The notes below the pieces were generated by a model that saw only the letters and a program-made list of their open reading frames with translations, was not told the DNA's origin and did not search any database. A DNA stretch of 64,000 nucleotides, from contig CACVBU010000351.1 of the NCBI GenBank assembly GCA_902728285.1, forward strand, positions 682,001-746,000, read 5' to 3'. The stretch comes from Clytia hemisphaerica. Its lineage: Eukaryota; Cnidaria; Hydrozoa; Leptothecata; Clytiidae. Positions 31,491-43,400 of this stretch are shown piece after piece. Each line of letters starts with the position of its first letter. Position 1 is the stretch's first letter. The translations under genes and the position numbers were made by a program.

Positions 31491-31928
31491 AGTTTTAAGA
31501 TTTGGCACTGTTTTCAAAATTTTATGAAATCTTTTAAAAATTTGGATTTTATCCAAAACTGATTGTTTCTTTTTTAAATTTAAATTCCTCAGACATTGTT
31601 CAGTGTCTCAGGCAAGATGTCCAAATTATTTTTGAGTCCCTAAAATTTATACTTGAAGGTAGTTATCTGTCGAATTTCATTTCTTAATATTTTTAGAGTT
31701 TTGTAAAAAATTCTTCTTTTTTCAATACTTTGATATTTTGTAGCTAAACTAAAATTTTCAAATTAGAATTTATTTATTTTTTGATAATCACTTGTTTTAT
31801 CTGGTTTTATAAAGAATCTTAATTTTAAACTCGTACATTTATGTAACAAAGCTTTTCTTTATAAATTGGACTTTTTTTTTAAATGTTATGAAAATTCTAA
31901 TTTCATAAATCTCGATAAGACTTAGGAG
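31491..31928. other. Non-coding AT-rich stretch
   Basis: Nothing recognised. Confidence 0.35.
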
Positions 31929-32280
31929 AAGCGTTTATTCGAAGGGCGTTTAAAAGAAGGGGGCGTTTATTAAATTATTTTAGTCTAAATTCGAATATTT
32001 AGAACAAATATACCCTTTGTTTTAGTTCTTTATCAGGATTTTAGTGCAAAATTTCTTTGGTTCAACGACTTTGCATCGAAAACTGCTCTGTTTACAAGAA
32101 ATTACTAAAATCTTCCTTTTCAAACCCAATCAACACTGGTATTGAAATATTAAAGTCACAGTTTCTAATAAACGCCCCTCCCCTAGAGGGGGCGTTCATT
32201 CGAACGAGGCGTTCATTCGAAGGGGGCGTTTATTGAATAATTTTCCTTTCAGGAGGGGCGTTTATTCGAAGTAATACGGT
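31929..32280. repeat. GGGGCGTTTATTCGAA repeat element
   Basis: GCGTTTATTCGAAGGGCG opens the segment and GGGCGTTTATTCGAAGTAAT closes it in the same orientation. In the middle, AATAAACGCCCCTCCCC is in the opposite orientation. TTCGAATAAACGCC motifs recur at least six times. It is probably a degraded compound of an inverted-repeat element. Confidence 0.5.
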
Positions 32281-33050
32281 ACTTGTAATCATCGCCCATG
32301 AAAAGCATTCAAATAAGAATATATTTAAAAAAAAAGAAATTGTAAACAAACTGTTAATTTTGAAATCTTTTGGTCAAATTTGTTTGTTTTATAGCTCACA
32401 AGCTTACCCTTTTTGCCCGAATTGTTCACCTTTTTTGAGATAGGTTGAATAAATATTGTGGTACTTTGCAAACTGGATAAGGACGTGGATATAAGGATCT
32501 TAAAAGTCACTGCACACTTGCAATAAAAAAATTAGTGCCGAGGTCGCCACTTTTTTCACAATCAATATATTTCGAGAAAAGATAATAATCGTCTATTAAA
32601 AAACTAATATAATAACAATAGGCAGACACTGTCCTGATATGAAATATGTGTCTGATATGAAACGGAAACTCTTATGTGAAAATAAAACCTTTTAAATAAC
32701 TTTGTTGGGCATATCCTTCTGACTTATTTTGTAGTTTTGGAGAAATTAAATTCATGGATAATTTTGAAGGAATTTACATTTAATTCGAATATTTCGAGCA
32801 GAAACTAATTTCTCCATGATTTAAAATGTTTTTCCTTTTTTTTGATTTCTTTATAGCATTTAAACATAACAAAAATTTAACGATGTCAAAATGAAGTGAT
32901 TGAAGAGCAGACATCAAGAGGTGGATTTGAATATTGTTTGGTTGTGACTGTGACGACAAACATCAGGTACTTATCATACATCTCATGCTCCTCTTGAGTA
33001 TTGAATTCCTATTCCCACAAAGAAGTACGTTATAACAGCGGTTACAGAGG
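32281..33050. other. Non-coding stretch
   Basis: No gene, RNA or element recognised; AT-rich. Confidence 0.35.
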
Positions 33051-33443
33051 TACCTTAATTCCATTAATTTTCGCGCCCCTTTTATTTTCGCGCAGAATAC
33101 GTGCCCGAAAATAAAAGGCGTGCGAAATAGGCCTATTTTCGCGCACTTGGCCGAACGAAAATTAAATAGTGCGCGAACTAGTAATCGTTCTGAACGTGTA
33201 GGAATCTCATCTTAGGACTATTTTAATAAAATGGGACCTCGATTCATGGTAAAGATGCCTCTGGGATGTAAAATCTAGCTTGAATATACACTTGAAGTGA
33301 GTAAAACTCGCATTAAAATCGTCAAAAACACTCAGACAATATCCCAGAAATTGCAAGATGCGCGAAAATTAAAGGATGCGCGAATGTTCTATTTTACGAG
33401 CTGCGCGAAAATAAAAGGCGCAAAAATTAAGGGAATCAAGGTA
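33051..33443. mobile_element. MITE with TACCTTAATTCC ends and TTTTCGCGC motifs
   Basis: The left end TACCTTAATTCCATTAATTT is mirrored by TAAGGGAATCAAGGTA at the right. AAAATAAAAGGCG(C/T)GCGAA motifs recur inside in both orientations. About 393 bp. Confidence 0.7.
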
Positions 33444-33810
33444 TTCAAAATGGCGGAGATTGTTTCTTTTGTTTTTATTTCTTTTATTTGCTCTCCACAA
33501 ACGATTTCGATCACCTTTAGACTTTGCAACCACTGTTGACTCACCTTCATTGTATTTATCTACCAGCAGCATACTTGTCAACCATAATTACATTTGGTTT
33601 TAAAAACTACTTAAATGTCTGAAAATTTCGCGAGTCCCGACCATTCGCAAAAATTTTCAAATCATGAGAATAGAGTAAAAAGTTATCTTCCATTTAAAAA
33701 ACTAAGTGAAGAATCATGAGAATAGAGTAAAAAACTTTTGACATTTAACTATATTCCAAAAAGAAATTATCTTAATAACTAAAAATTGTCACAAAGGTGG
33801 CATGAAACTG

Positions 33811-34158
33811 TAGTTTAGGTATAAACTTATTTCTTTCTTTATGATTTTTGTTCTTATTTTACGTGTGTTTATTTGTTAAAGTTTCTTTTTTGTTGTTGAA
33901 ATTGATACCAGTTAGAAAAAAATCTGTCTTCAAATTACCCCCGCCTCTTATTCAATCCCCCTGTTTATTACAATTTAGAAAATTTTCCTACCCCCCTGCT
34001 TATTCGGACCCCCCCCGTCTATTCGGGAGACAAGAGTACAGATTTACTTCGAATTGAGGTATTTTTTTTACAATCGAATATTACTAATTTATGTATAAAC
34101 TTATTTCGAAAACACCAACAAAAATCATAAAAAAAGAAATAAGTTTATACCTAAACTA
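33811..34158. mobile_element. 348-bp element with exact 9-bp target duplication
   Basis: It is flanked by ATGAAACTG on both sides (33802-33810 and 34159-34167). The terminal repeats start TAGTTTAGGTATAAACTTAT and run for more than 40 bp with one mismatch. The interior is C-rich (CCCCCCTGCTTATTCGGACC). A 9-bp duplication with long terminal inverted repeats is the hallmark of Mutator-like (MULE) elements. No transposase, so it is non-autonomous. Confidence 0.85.
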
Positions 34159-34257
34159 ATGAAACTGCCAGTAGCAGAATAAAAAAGTGTCTTTTCTTCC
34201 TGACTATTAATAAGTAAAGAAATATTCATCTTTTCCACATTCTACAGAACGTTCTGA

Positions 34258-34474
34258 TCACATATTACAACAATCAGCATCTTCACCGTCGCCTCCAGGG
34301 ACCATCGGTGTCCACCAAGCGAACACCAGATATCCGAAACCATACCCCAGGAGAATGGACACACATACTAAAGAATTGTACGTCATGAAGGCCAACATGA
34401 GAAGATAACCAAGGAACACTTGAATGATGTGTAACACAGTCTGGATCAGGTGGACGATGAGTCGTTGCTGTAAA
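34258..34474 (-). CDS. CTR-type last exon (gene A): membrane segments 2 and 3
   Basis: It encodes QQRLIVHLIQTVLHIIQVFL, then MLAFMTYN, then GYGFGYLVFAW and a short tail with CC near the end. The central 50 or so residues are almost identical to the gene B exon. The tails diverge (TPMVPGGDGED versus DLTIANGVAVK). The end CCN plus a hydrophobic residue replaces the HCH of vertebrate CTR1 but could still bind copper. Confidence 0.88.
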
Positions 34475-37400
34475 CTATTATAAAATAAACAGAGAAAGGT
34501 ATGCAAGTTTCTAATTTAAAGGCCGGTCTCCAATTGCGCACGCTGCGATCGCAACTTTGGCTTCAATCATTTTTGCTTTGAGAAAAGATTACGTCATAAA
34601 AACGCAGCGCGTGCTTGGAAAAAAAGTTGAATGTATTTCAACTTTTTTTTCAAGCGCGCGATCGTTACGTCATATCACTCCAATGGAATTACTTCATTTT
34701 TCTTTTGACCAATAGCGTGGAAGCTTTGTTCGAAGAAGAGCGATCGCAGCGCAAGTGAAGACCGGCCTTAAAGGTCTAATTCTTAGACTCTTCTCAAAAC
34801 TCTGATTTCGAAGTAGGGGTACGCTCTTGTGAATGAAAACTCACGACTTTGACTTTATTTAACTTTAAAGCGTTCCATTATCTGTTTTTTAAAAGCACAT
34901 TAAATTCCTAGTCTTTCTGGGGGTTTCTTATATATCCTATTTAACGTTAATAAGGAGAACTGAAAACTCTTCTGAACCATGAATTCTTCTTGTTACCTTA
35001 AGGAAACTTATTTTCACGGTAGCTAATTTTTGCGGAACTACTTGTCGTGTTTTTGCGTGTCTATCGCGAATATTAGTTCTGCGAAATGCAACTTTTTATC
35101 ATCTATAAATCCTCGAAAACTCCTAGGAACGGAACATGAAGAATGTAGTAGATAAAAAGTGGGCGTCAACCGCGAAAATTTGTTCCATAAAACAAAGAAA
35201 AAATTTGGTTTGTTGGAACACACTGGCTACGCGAATATGAGTTCCGCGAATAAGTTAGTTATCGCGAAATTTAGTTCCCTTAAGGTCGGGGTTGACAGAC
35301 CTAAGTTTTTGACAAAATTTTGAAAAAATGATGTCAAACAAATATGCTTACGTTGGTGGCCCATTGTTGTTTGAGGTGAAATTTGCAGATCTGTAAAAAA
35401 TATCAAAAAGTTCAAGATTTGATTGAGATTTTAAAGCAATGGCTTTATGGGTTTCAATTTTGGAGCGTCAAAATCAGTATATTTTAACAATATAGCTTTT
35501 TTGGGTCATTTCATTGTTGGTCGCCCTATGGAGACCCTTAAGTTCGGTCATTAGCAATGTTCAAAATGTGGCCGAGTCTGATTTTTCAGAAAAAAAATTT
35601 TCCAGCCGAAAATGCCGGAAATCGCCGTTTTTCAAGATTTTCATTGGACTTTTTCGTTTTACATCTTTGTTTTTTCAAACAAGAATATCATTTATAAGAT
35701 TAAGTTATTAAGCATGGTTAAATTTTCAATAAAACTGATTTTGGTAGCCGGAGCTTTCTAAGAATCGCCAAATTGCATTTTCGCTAACGCTATATTTTCT
35801 GACTGATTATTGTTATTTTTCGCCTTACGACTCCGGTACGGTATAATTTTAATAGCGATGCTGTTTCTGATAGTTTTTGACTTAAACAAAAAATTAATAC
35901 ACAGGGGGAGGGCTAGAGTCAAACTTTGAAGAGATTTTTAATTTCGCCTTAGCGAAAGTATTGTGATAGACTTTCTGTGGTGAAGTTGGAGAAAAATGTA
36001 GAAAACGAAAGTAGTCGGGTGGATAGACTCACTAAATTTAACTATCACTTATGTATAACAAATTTTTACAAGCTAGTTTAACCACGGAATCTTTTCGCGC
36101 GTTTTCTAAAAATTACGTCATGAATACTTTACTGGCCTAGTACTGTGGAGAATGAATGCCAACGGCTGTGAACTGCCTAATTAGCTCCACAGTTTAGAGC
36201 GTACGGCTGTCCTCCAAAGTAATTCAAGCTTGAACATTGAAACATTTTTGGAAATTTTCTGGAACTCAAAATATTACAAATCAGGAAGAAATAGTAAGTA
36301 TAAACTTTCAATTTGCTTTTCCAGTTCCATATAGAGTTATTTATCTGGTGGATCTGTTTCAAGCACCTTTTTTGCCCTTTCACATAGTGAGGCTGAGGCA
36401 CTTTTTTTTGCCCTTCAGATTTATCTGCACCGCTTCCGGCTGCTGCTGAATTTGATTGAGGTATTTTTTTTTTGTCCTTCAGATTTAAGCATTGTATTGG
36501 CCACTGAATCTGACTGAGGCACCCCGTGGCCAGGGCAAGTTATATCTTGTGCCTGCGACCGAACAAGCTGTACGATATCAACAGCTCTAAATAAATATAT
36601 AACAACAACAACTAACATAGTATAGATATACTTAAATTGTCGGTTCACTTTTCACAGTTCACAGCTGTTTTTTTATAAATCTTTATTATTATAGATTGAA
36701 TTTTTTAAGAGATACTTTACACCATCAGACTTGTAAAAAATATTTTAGTCAGAGAAGAGACAAAGGTTTTATTTTTATTTTGCAGCGTTTCTGTGTGATA
36801 TAAAAAATGATATCAATTGTATTGTACCGTGCACGTATAGGAAGCTTTGCTTTCACAGCTCAAAGAAACATGAAATGTATCACTAAATCTATTGTTCTTG
36901 GTTCTGAACTTTCCAATGATGCTCTCTCAAAACTATTGAGACCTGTTCGTTTCGTAGCACTTTTAACCCTCCTATGTTTTGCGATCCCAAAATCATTTGA
37001 ACCAACAGAGGTTTTCACACCTTTAGATTTAATTGGTTTTCAAGAAATGGAATTTTTGTTGAGTATCCCAATGCAAATCAGGAGATGAAAGCCTTATTTT
37101 TCTCAAAGTGAATAACACACTTCTACTATCAGGTGATGTAGAACTTAACCCTGGTCCTAGTGTTCAAGGTTCTTTTCATCAGGGTAACCGTAAATTCGGT
37201 GAGACAGCAGGTATTCAATGCTCGTCAAATTGTTTTTTTTGCTATTTGCTATGCCCAATTTAGAAAATTATCATTGTGGAAGACTCATGATTTGGATTAC
37301 GTTTTAGACCAAGGCGATCTGAATTTCAAAAAGCTGGGTATCGTTGGTAACTCCCCATATATTGAAGAGTTTTCAAGATCTATTGATATAGGAGGAAGTA

Positions 37401-40400
37401 TGTGTGCACTAAATTTCAATATTTTTAAGAGAGAAAGATGCATTTAAAAGATGTTATAAGGTCAAACTCGACTTTGAATATTTGTTTGCTGAATACAAGA
37501 TCCTTGAGACTGCATACCATTGATATTCAGAAAGATAAGTTTTTGTACAAAAATGATCTGCTTTGTTTGACTGAAACACAAATGAGTTATGAGAATTCTG
37601 ACGAAGATACCCAAAATATAAGAGAACAGCTCTCAAATTATATTCTTAGTCACAATATTGATCAGCATAAGTTCAACAGCATTACAGTTTGTCATCCTCC
37701 CCTTTTTTTTCTTGACATAACTGAATATGATCATTCTTCATGTTTTTCTCTTGTAAAATTTAGAAAAAAGGAGTTTTCTGACAAGGAATTTTCTGTTTTA
37801 GTTCTTTACAATAGCTCAAAAATTCACCGGGAGGTTTTTGCTTATACTCTTGCTCAATTTATTGAAAGACACGTTATTGATATCATTTTAGGTGACTTCA
37901 ACACGGATGGATTTGAATTGGACAAACGTGAACAATTACTGGTTGAAGTTTTGTCGAATTACACTTTGATGACACGCTTCCCGACACACGTGGATGGGAA
38001 AATGCTGGATCATGTATGGGTACAAAAGGAGTTGTCAATCCATTATGATATTCAAGTGATACGAAAATGTGTGAATTTGTCGGACCATGATGCTGTGAAG
38101 ATATCTTTATCGAAAAAATAATTTGTAAGAATGCCAGGCGAGAACACTGCTGGTTAGAATACCCGCCAGAGAGAACACTGCTGGTAAGAATACCCGCCAG
38201 AGGCAAGGCCCGGCGGGGATTTGGGGGGTTTAGTGTAGGGGGATTTAGTGTAGGAGTGGGATGACCTTATTAACTACTCTGTGCTTAATTTTAGAGGAAG
38301 CTGATAAGCTAACATAGTTCGAACTCCCCCCTTATTTTTCTAAATGGGGGGGGGTAGAGACCTTTCAAAATTTGCAAAAAGGGAGGGACAGTAAAAAAGG
38401 AAAAAGGGAGGGGTTGGATAGATGTTTTTAAATATTTTACCAACTAATTCAAAGGTTTTACAAGATTAGCAAGATATTCAAAAAGTATTTTTGAAAGTCC
38501 ACCACTTAATATGAACTTTTTTCTACCACACACAGGTTAGGAACTTTAAATTTAATTATTCACTGTCCTGTACTGTCTATTAAAAAAAAAACCCTTAGAA
38601 AAAAATTGCCCAAAGGCTGGTGGTAAGTAGGGGTATTTTTCAAAAAGGAAGATCTTCAATGAGGGAGGGGTACAGACCCATCTGCGAACTATGAGCTATT
38701 AAGTAGATGCTTATAATAGAGGTAAGCTCTCTAAATATCGCAAAAATATGCGTCGAAGATATTTCATAAAGAAAGGGAAAAATTTTCAGATAGATAGGAA
38801 TACAAGAAGGAAATCTCATATATTTTGACAAATAATTAGATCCTTGCCAGTCTAACAAATTTCTTGGACCGATAATTTTCTGTTTCTAAGGTCAACAGGC
38901 AAAATTCTTAGATACTCGCGACACCCTTTTGAAAATAGAAAGTGTATAATGTATTAAATTTAGGCTACTCATGGACGGTGATTTAAAAGTCATTTTATTT
39001 ATAAAGAAGTAAAGGGACAAAAGCAATGCAAATTAAAAAAAAATTGGACTTGTGGGAGGGTTGGTGGAGGCTGAAAGATGCCTTTAAAGGATGTAAAATT
39101 TGATAACTTCCAGACTAAAATTAAGCACACTCGAGTATTATGATAAATTTAGTCTATTTTTGATCATTTCAAACATGTTGTTTTACCTTAAATATTCTTT
39201 TTTGACAAAAATTCTATCTATCAGGACCACATTTCACCAATAGCTTGTATTAAAGACGTAAGAGCTTGTAAAGAGGAAAGAAAATGTGAAAATGTTTTCT
39301 CTAAGGAATTTGAATTTCTACTTAAAGGTCATCCCTTCCGATCACGTTTTCTATTTACTTTTTGCTGATATCTTTTGTTTGCAATTGTTAATTATTTTGT
39401 TCATGATTTTTCTAGTTTTTTTTTTTTAAGTCATATAGTTTGTTTATATTTATTTTCTTGTTATGTTATTTATTATCTTATGTCAATGTTCGATTCCGTA
39501 CTATAAATACATCACCACCAAAATTAATTTAAACTCTCTAACATCAATATGAATTTATCTGGTACAGAACATTTGTGGGAATTGAAGCATTGTGCATCAA
39601 ACTTCCAGTCGATTACAACGTTACAATTACAGATGTACTTTGATGTTATTTACGATTACTACCATACAGTTACATACCATACTGATTTATACCCGATTTT
39701 AAAGAAAAGTCAAACAAAGCCACCAAAAGAAAGTGTCAGAAAATGGCTCTCTATTTGTATTCATCATTATCTCAACCTGCATTCATTCAAATATTTTTAA
39801 CCAACAATGGAATCGTCATTGGTAATATTAATTAAAACTCTTTCGTATAATCTGTATTCGTTGATTATCGACTCATGTCATTGATATTTATTTACTGTTT
39901 ACTGCTTCATCTACTTGGTTATCCTTCGACCGTTTATTTGATCTCGCAATGCATCCTTCTCTCTTGAAAATTATGATTGTCCTGATGATCTTGAAAGTTG
40001 ATGAAAAGACGTGTGCATATTACACTCATGGTCATAATAATTTGGCATTTACAATAAAGACATTGAAATATATTTTACAATAACTAAAGACAATTATTAT
40101 TTAAATTTTACTGGAAGCCGGGGAACCACCGGATGTGAAAAAAAGCCAAATTTGCAACTATTCTTTTAATTTTGTGCTAGTTTTTATTTTTTTGTTTACT
40201 GTATTGAAGATTAGTTACGAATATTTCATTTATAAAGTAGAAGAAAAACTATTATACTCCTATCCGAAAATGTCTCTAATCATCTTTTATTTGGGCTAAT
40301 TAAAATTTTCTTTTATAAATCTCAAGTTTCTAAAAAGTTATTTTGCTTTTTTTCTCAAAATTTTAGAACTACTAGGAGTAAAATAAATATTTTTCGAATT

Positions 40401-43400
40401 CAATTATTAAAAGATTGCTGATCCTTATCCGTTCGAGTTCAATTCAGTTATTATTGTTCTTTTTCCTCTTCTAAGTCACGTGGATTCTATCTTTAAAAAG
40501 GGTGGCTGTAAATGGTTTTCTAGATGACACAGAAATTANGTGCGACGCCGGGTACCGGCTAGTTCTTATTTATATCACCTAAAGAAAGATTTGACTAATT
40601 CACCGTTCAAAGATGAAAAACGTTGTGTATCCTTTGCGAGTATTAACTTCAATCTCTTGAAAAAACATGAAATTGTCCGCTGGCAACCGTTACCAGTTAT
40701 GTCTTCACTTCAGTGGGCTCACTATTTGAGCCATTCCAAGATCGAGTCGTCCAGTTGTATACCCAACTGAACTGTCTTTATGTAGGTCCCTCCTGGCAGT
40801 ATCTAGTCAAAAATGAGAGTGACCTAATATACTCTTTCTCTGGAATAGACTTTTTGATTATTGTTGCAGTTGTTCCAGTCTTAATCATGCGTAGACATTC
40901 AAGCTCAAAGACCAGGTTCAATGTTACACCAAAAAAATATCCGGCGTACAAATTACCTTCTTTCCGCACTGGTTGTTGTTTCTCTTGTATCCATAAACGT
41001 GGAGTAATCGCGATTTTTAATTGACATCGCCGGCGGGAGCCTAGCAAAAGTTTGTGACAAAGATTTTTTTTTTAGATCAAAACTTGAGTTATCTGGTAGT
41101 GCATATGATTTAAAGCGAAAAAAAAAACAATACTAGTTATAATGTGCTTTTGATTGTCCTTTCATGATTGATGAAGATTTTACCGTAATTCCAATGGCAG
41201 CAGAAAATTGATTTTAGTATCTGAACATGAAAGTTATGTTTTAGATTCTTTAACACTTTTAACAAAGAATTGCCTTTATAAATTGCTTTTTAATCAAATC
41301 CCTTAAGAGTAATTAAGAACTTAATTGCAAAAATGACGTTATGAACTTTAAAAAGACGTTAATAATATGTTACATTACCTTCTTTTATAAAAAGTGCTAA
41401 GTTTTAATGGGTAATTAACCTTTTTGTTTCGAAGTTTTTTCAAACTGTCCGCAAAGAATTGAACTATTTTAAATTTTGCGGAAAAATTTTTCTAAAAAGA
41501 TGTGTCAAAAGTTATGACTGTTTTTTTAAGTGAAATCCAGATGAAAAATTGATGAAAAACCACTATTTTAAAGATTTCGAGACAAAGAAGCATTTACAAA
41601 AATTTTCTACAAAAAATTTTATTATTCGGTAAAAGATAAAATTTAAAGTAAAAGTAAAAGTAAATTTTTTCAAAATGTTTTTTCTTCGCCGAAACTAAGC
41701 TCTTCAAAATTGAAATACTCTTCCTCGCAAAAGTCTTCATTTTCTTCTTCATCAAATTTTTTCAATGCAATTTTTGAATTTTCAGATTCAGGAATATTTT
41801 GTCTAACAGAAAATGTATAATATGTATAATATTGTAATACAATAAAGATTTAATAGATTTTATTGCCTTAGGGGAATTTGTAGTGGAATTCACTTTTGAT
41901 TTAGTGAATTTTGATTTTGATTTTTTAGTTACATTAGTTCTTTGATTAGTATGCGTGTTATGGAAAATATATATTTTTACTATTTTATATTTTAGAACCT
42001 GAAGATGAATCACAAGTATTCGAAATATATTGTTTAAAATATTGTGTAAAATAAAATAAAATTGCTGGTCCAATTTCATTGATAGAAAATGTATAACATG
42101 CCATAGTTTTGTTCTCAACTTCAGTTGAGTTAGAATCTGAGAATGTCTGTGTGTGTGTCTGTGTGTGTGTGTGTGTGTCTGTGTGTCTGTCACCAAAACT
42201 TTGGGGCAGCCTGGAGACTTCAAAAATGGTCCGATTTGGCTGAAATTTTGCACACTTGATCCTTAGGCAAATCCCTGGGGGTGTTTTTTTCATTTTTTCA
42301 AAATTTTAATTTTTGGGGCCTGGGGACGAGTTTTTCGCCAAAACGAGGCTAAAACTTTGGGGCAGGCTGGAGACTTCAAAAATGGTCCGATTGGGCTGAA
42401 ATTTTGCACACTTGATCCTTGGTTAAATCCCTGGGGGTGTTTTTTTCATTTTTTCAAAATTTTAATTTTTGGGGCCTGGGGACGAGTTTTTCGTCAAAAC
42501 GAGGCTAAAACTTTGGGGCAGGCTGGAGACTTCAAAAATGGTCCGATTGGGCTGAAATTTTGCACACTTGATCCTTGGGCAAATCCCTGGGGGTGTTTTT
42601 TTCATTGTTTCAAAATTTTAATTTTTGGGGCCTGAGGACGAGTTTTTCGCCAAAACGAGGCTAAAACTTTGGGCAGGCTGGAGACTTCAAAAATGGTCCC
42701 GATTGGGCTGAAATTTTGCAAACTTGATCCTTGGGCAAATCCCTGGGGGGTTTTTTTTTCATGTTTCAAAAATTTTAATTTTTGGGGGCCTGAGGACGAG
42801 TTTTTCGCCAAAACGAGGCTAAAACTTTGGGGCAGGCTGGAGACTTCAAAAATGATCCGATTGGGCTGAAATTTTGCACACTTGATCCTTGGGCAAATCC
42901 CTGGGAGTGTTTTTTTTATTTTTTCAAAATTTTAATTTTTGGGGCCTGGGGACGAGTTTTTCGCCAAAACGAGGCTAAAACTTTGGGGCAGGTTGGAGAC
43001 TTCAAAATTGGTCCATACCAATTGGGTTGAAATTTTGCACACTTGATCCTTGTGCAAATCCCTGGGGGCGTTGTTTTCATTTTTTCAAGATTTTGATTTT
43101 TGGAGCCTGGGGACGAGTTTTTAGCCTAAACGAGGCTAAAACCCAAAATGCTATAATTTTTCTTAAGCCATTAAGTTTACAATTGGGCCTACGAATGATT
43201 TCAAAGATACTGAAGTTGAGCCAGTGCGGTTAGCACGTTCGACAGTTGGTTACATCAGTCAGAAAACACATTTTAAACACGGAAATTATGAAAAATTCAC
43301 TACGGTCAGAGCCCTTAAGTTCTTGTAAAACATATTTATGATGTCCAGTTCGGAAAAATGTCCCAATTGGCAAAGTGAATATTCGTTTAGGAGAACGCTA

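Larger units (their letters stand above)
37087..38121 (+). mobile_element. Decayed protein-coding transposon with 2A, peptidase-like and endonuclease segments
   Basis: In plus orientation, antisense to the host CTR-A gene, three linked pieces occur: a 2A motif (37132-37158), a segment with SFHQGNRKFGETAGIQC and WKTHDLDYVLDQGD (about 37160-37430), and an endonuclease/exonuclease/phosphatase domain (37438-38121). The middle piece shifts frame after a run of eight T (37233-37240) and the downstream part shifts back, so the copy is broken. The order of a GxQC cysteine-peptidase-like segment then an EEP nuclease resembles what I remember of Helentron-type (Helitron) or related invertebrate element proteins. 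No helicase or reverse transcriptase was found in the window, so class assignment is tentative. Confidence 0.65.

Noticed and set aside
36807-37088. 93-codon frame just upstream of the 2A motif as the element's first protein
   Set aside because: It is in a different frame from the 2A motif, has no known domain, and the upstream limit of the element is undefined.
41762-42293. Minus-strand frames containing THTHTHRHTH
   Set aside because: The Thr-His run is the GT microsatellite. The rest is AT-rich, without a family or splice context.
42357-43233. Chain of plus-strand frames with a repeating LKFCTLDPWANPWG-type motif
   Set aside because: They come from a 156-bp tandem satellite whose unit happens to be divisible by three. 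Indels between copies break the frame and there are no flanking exons.
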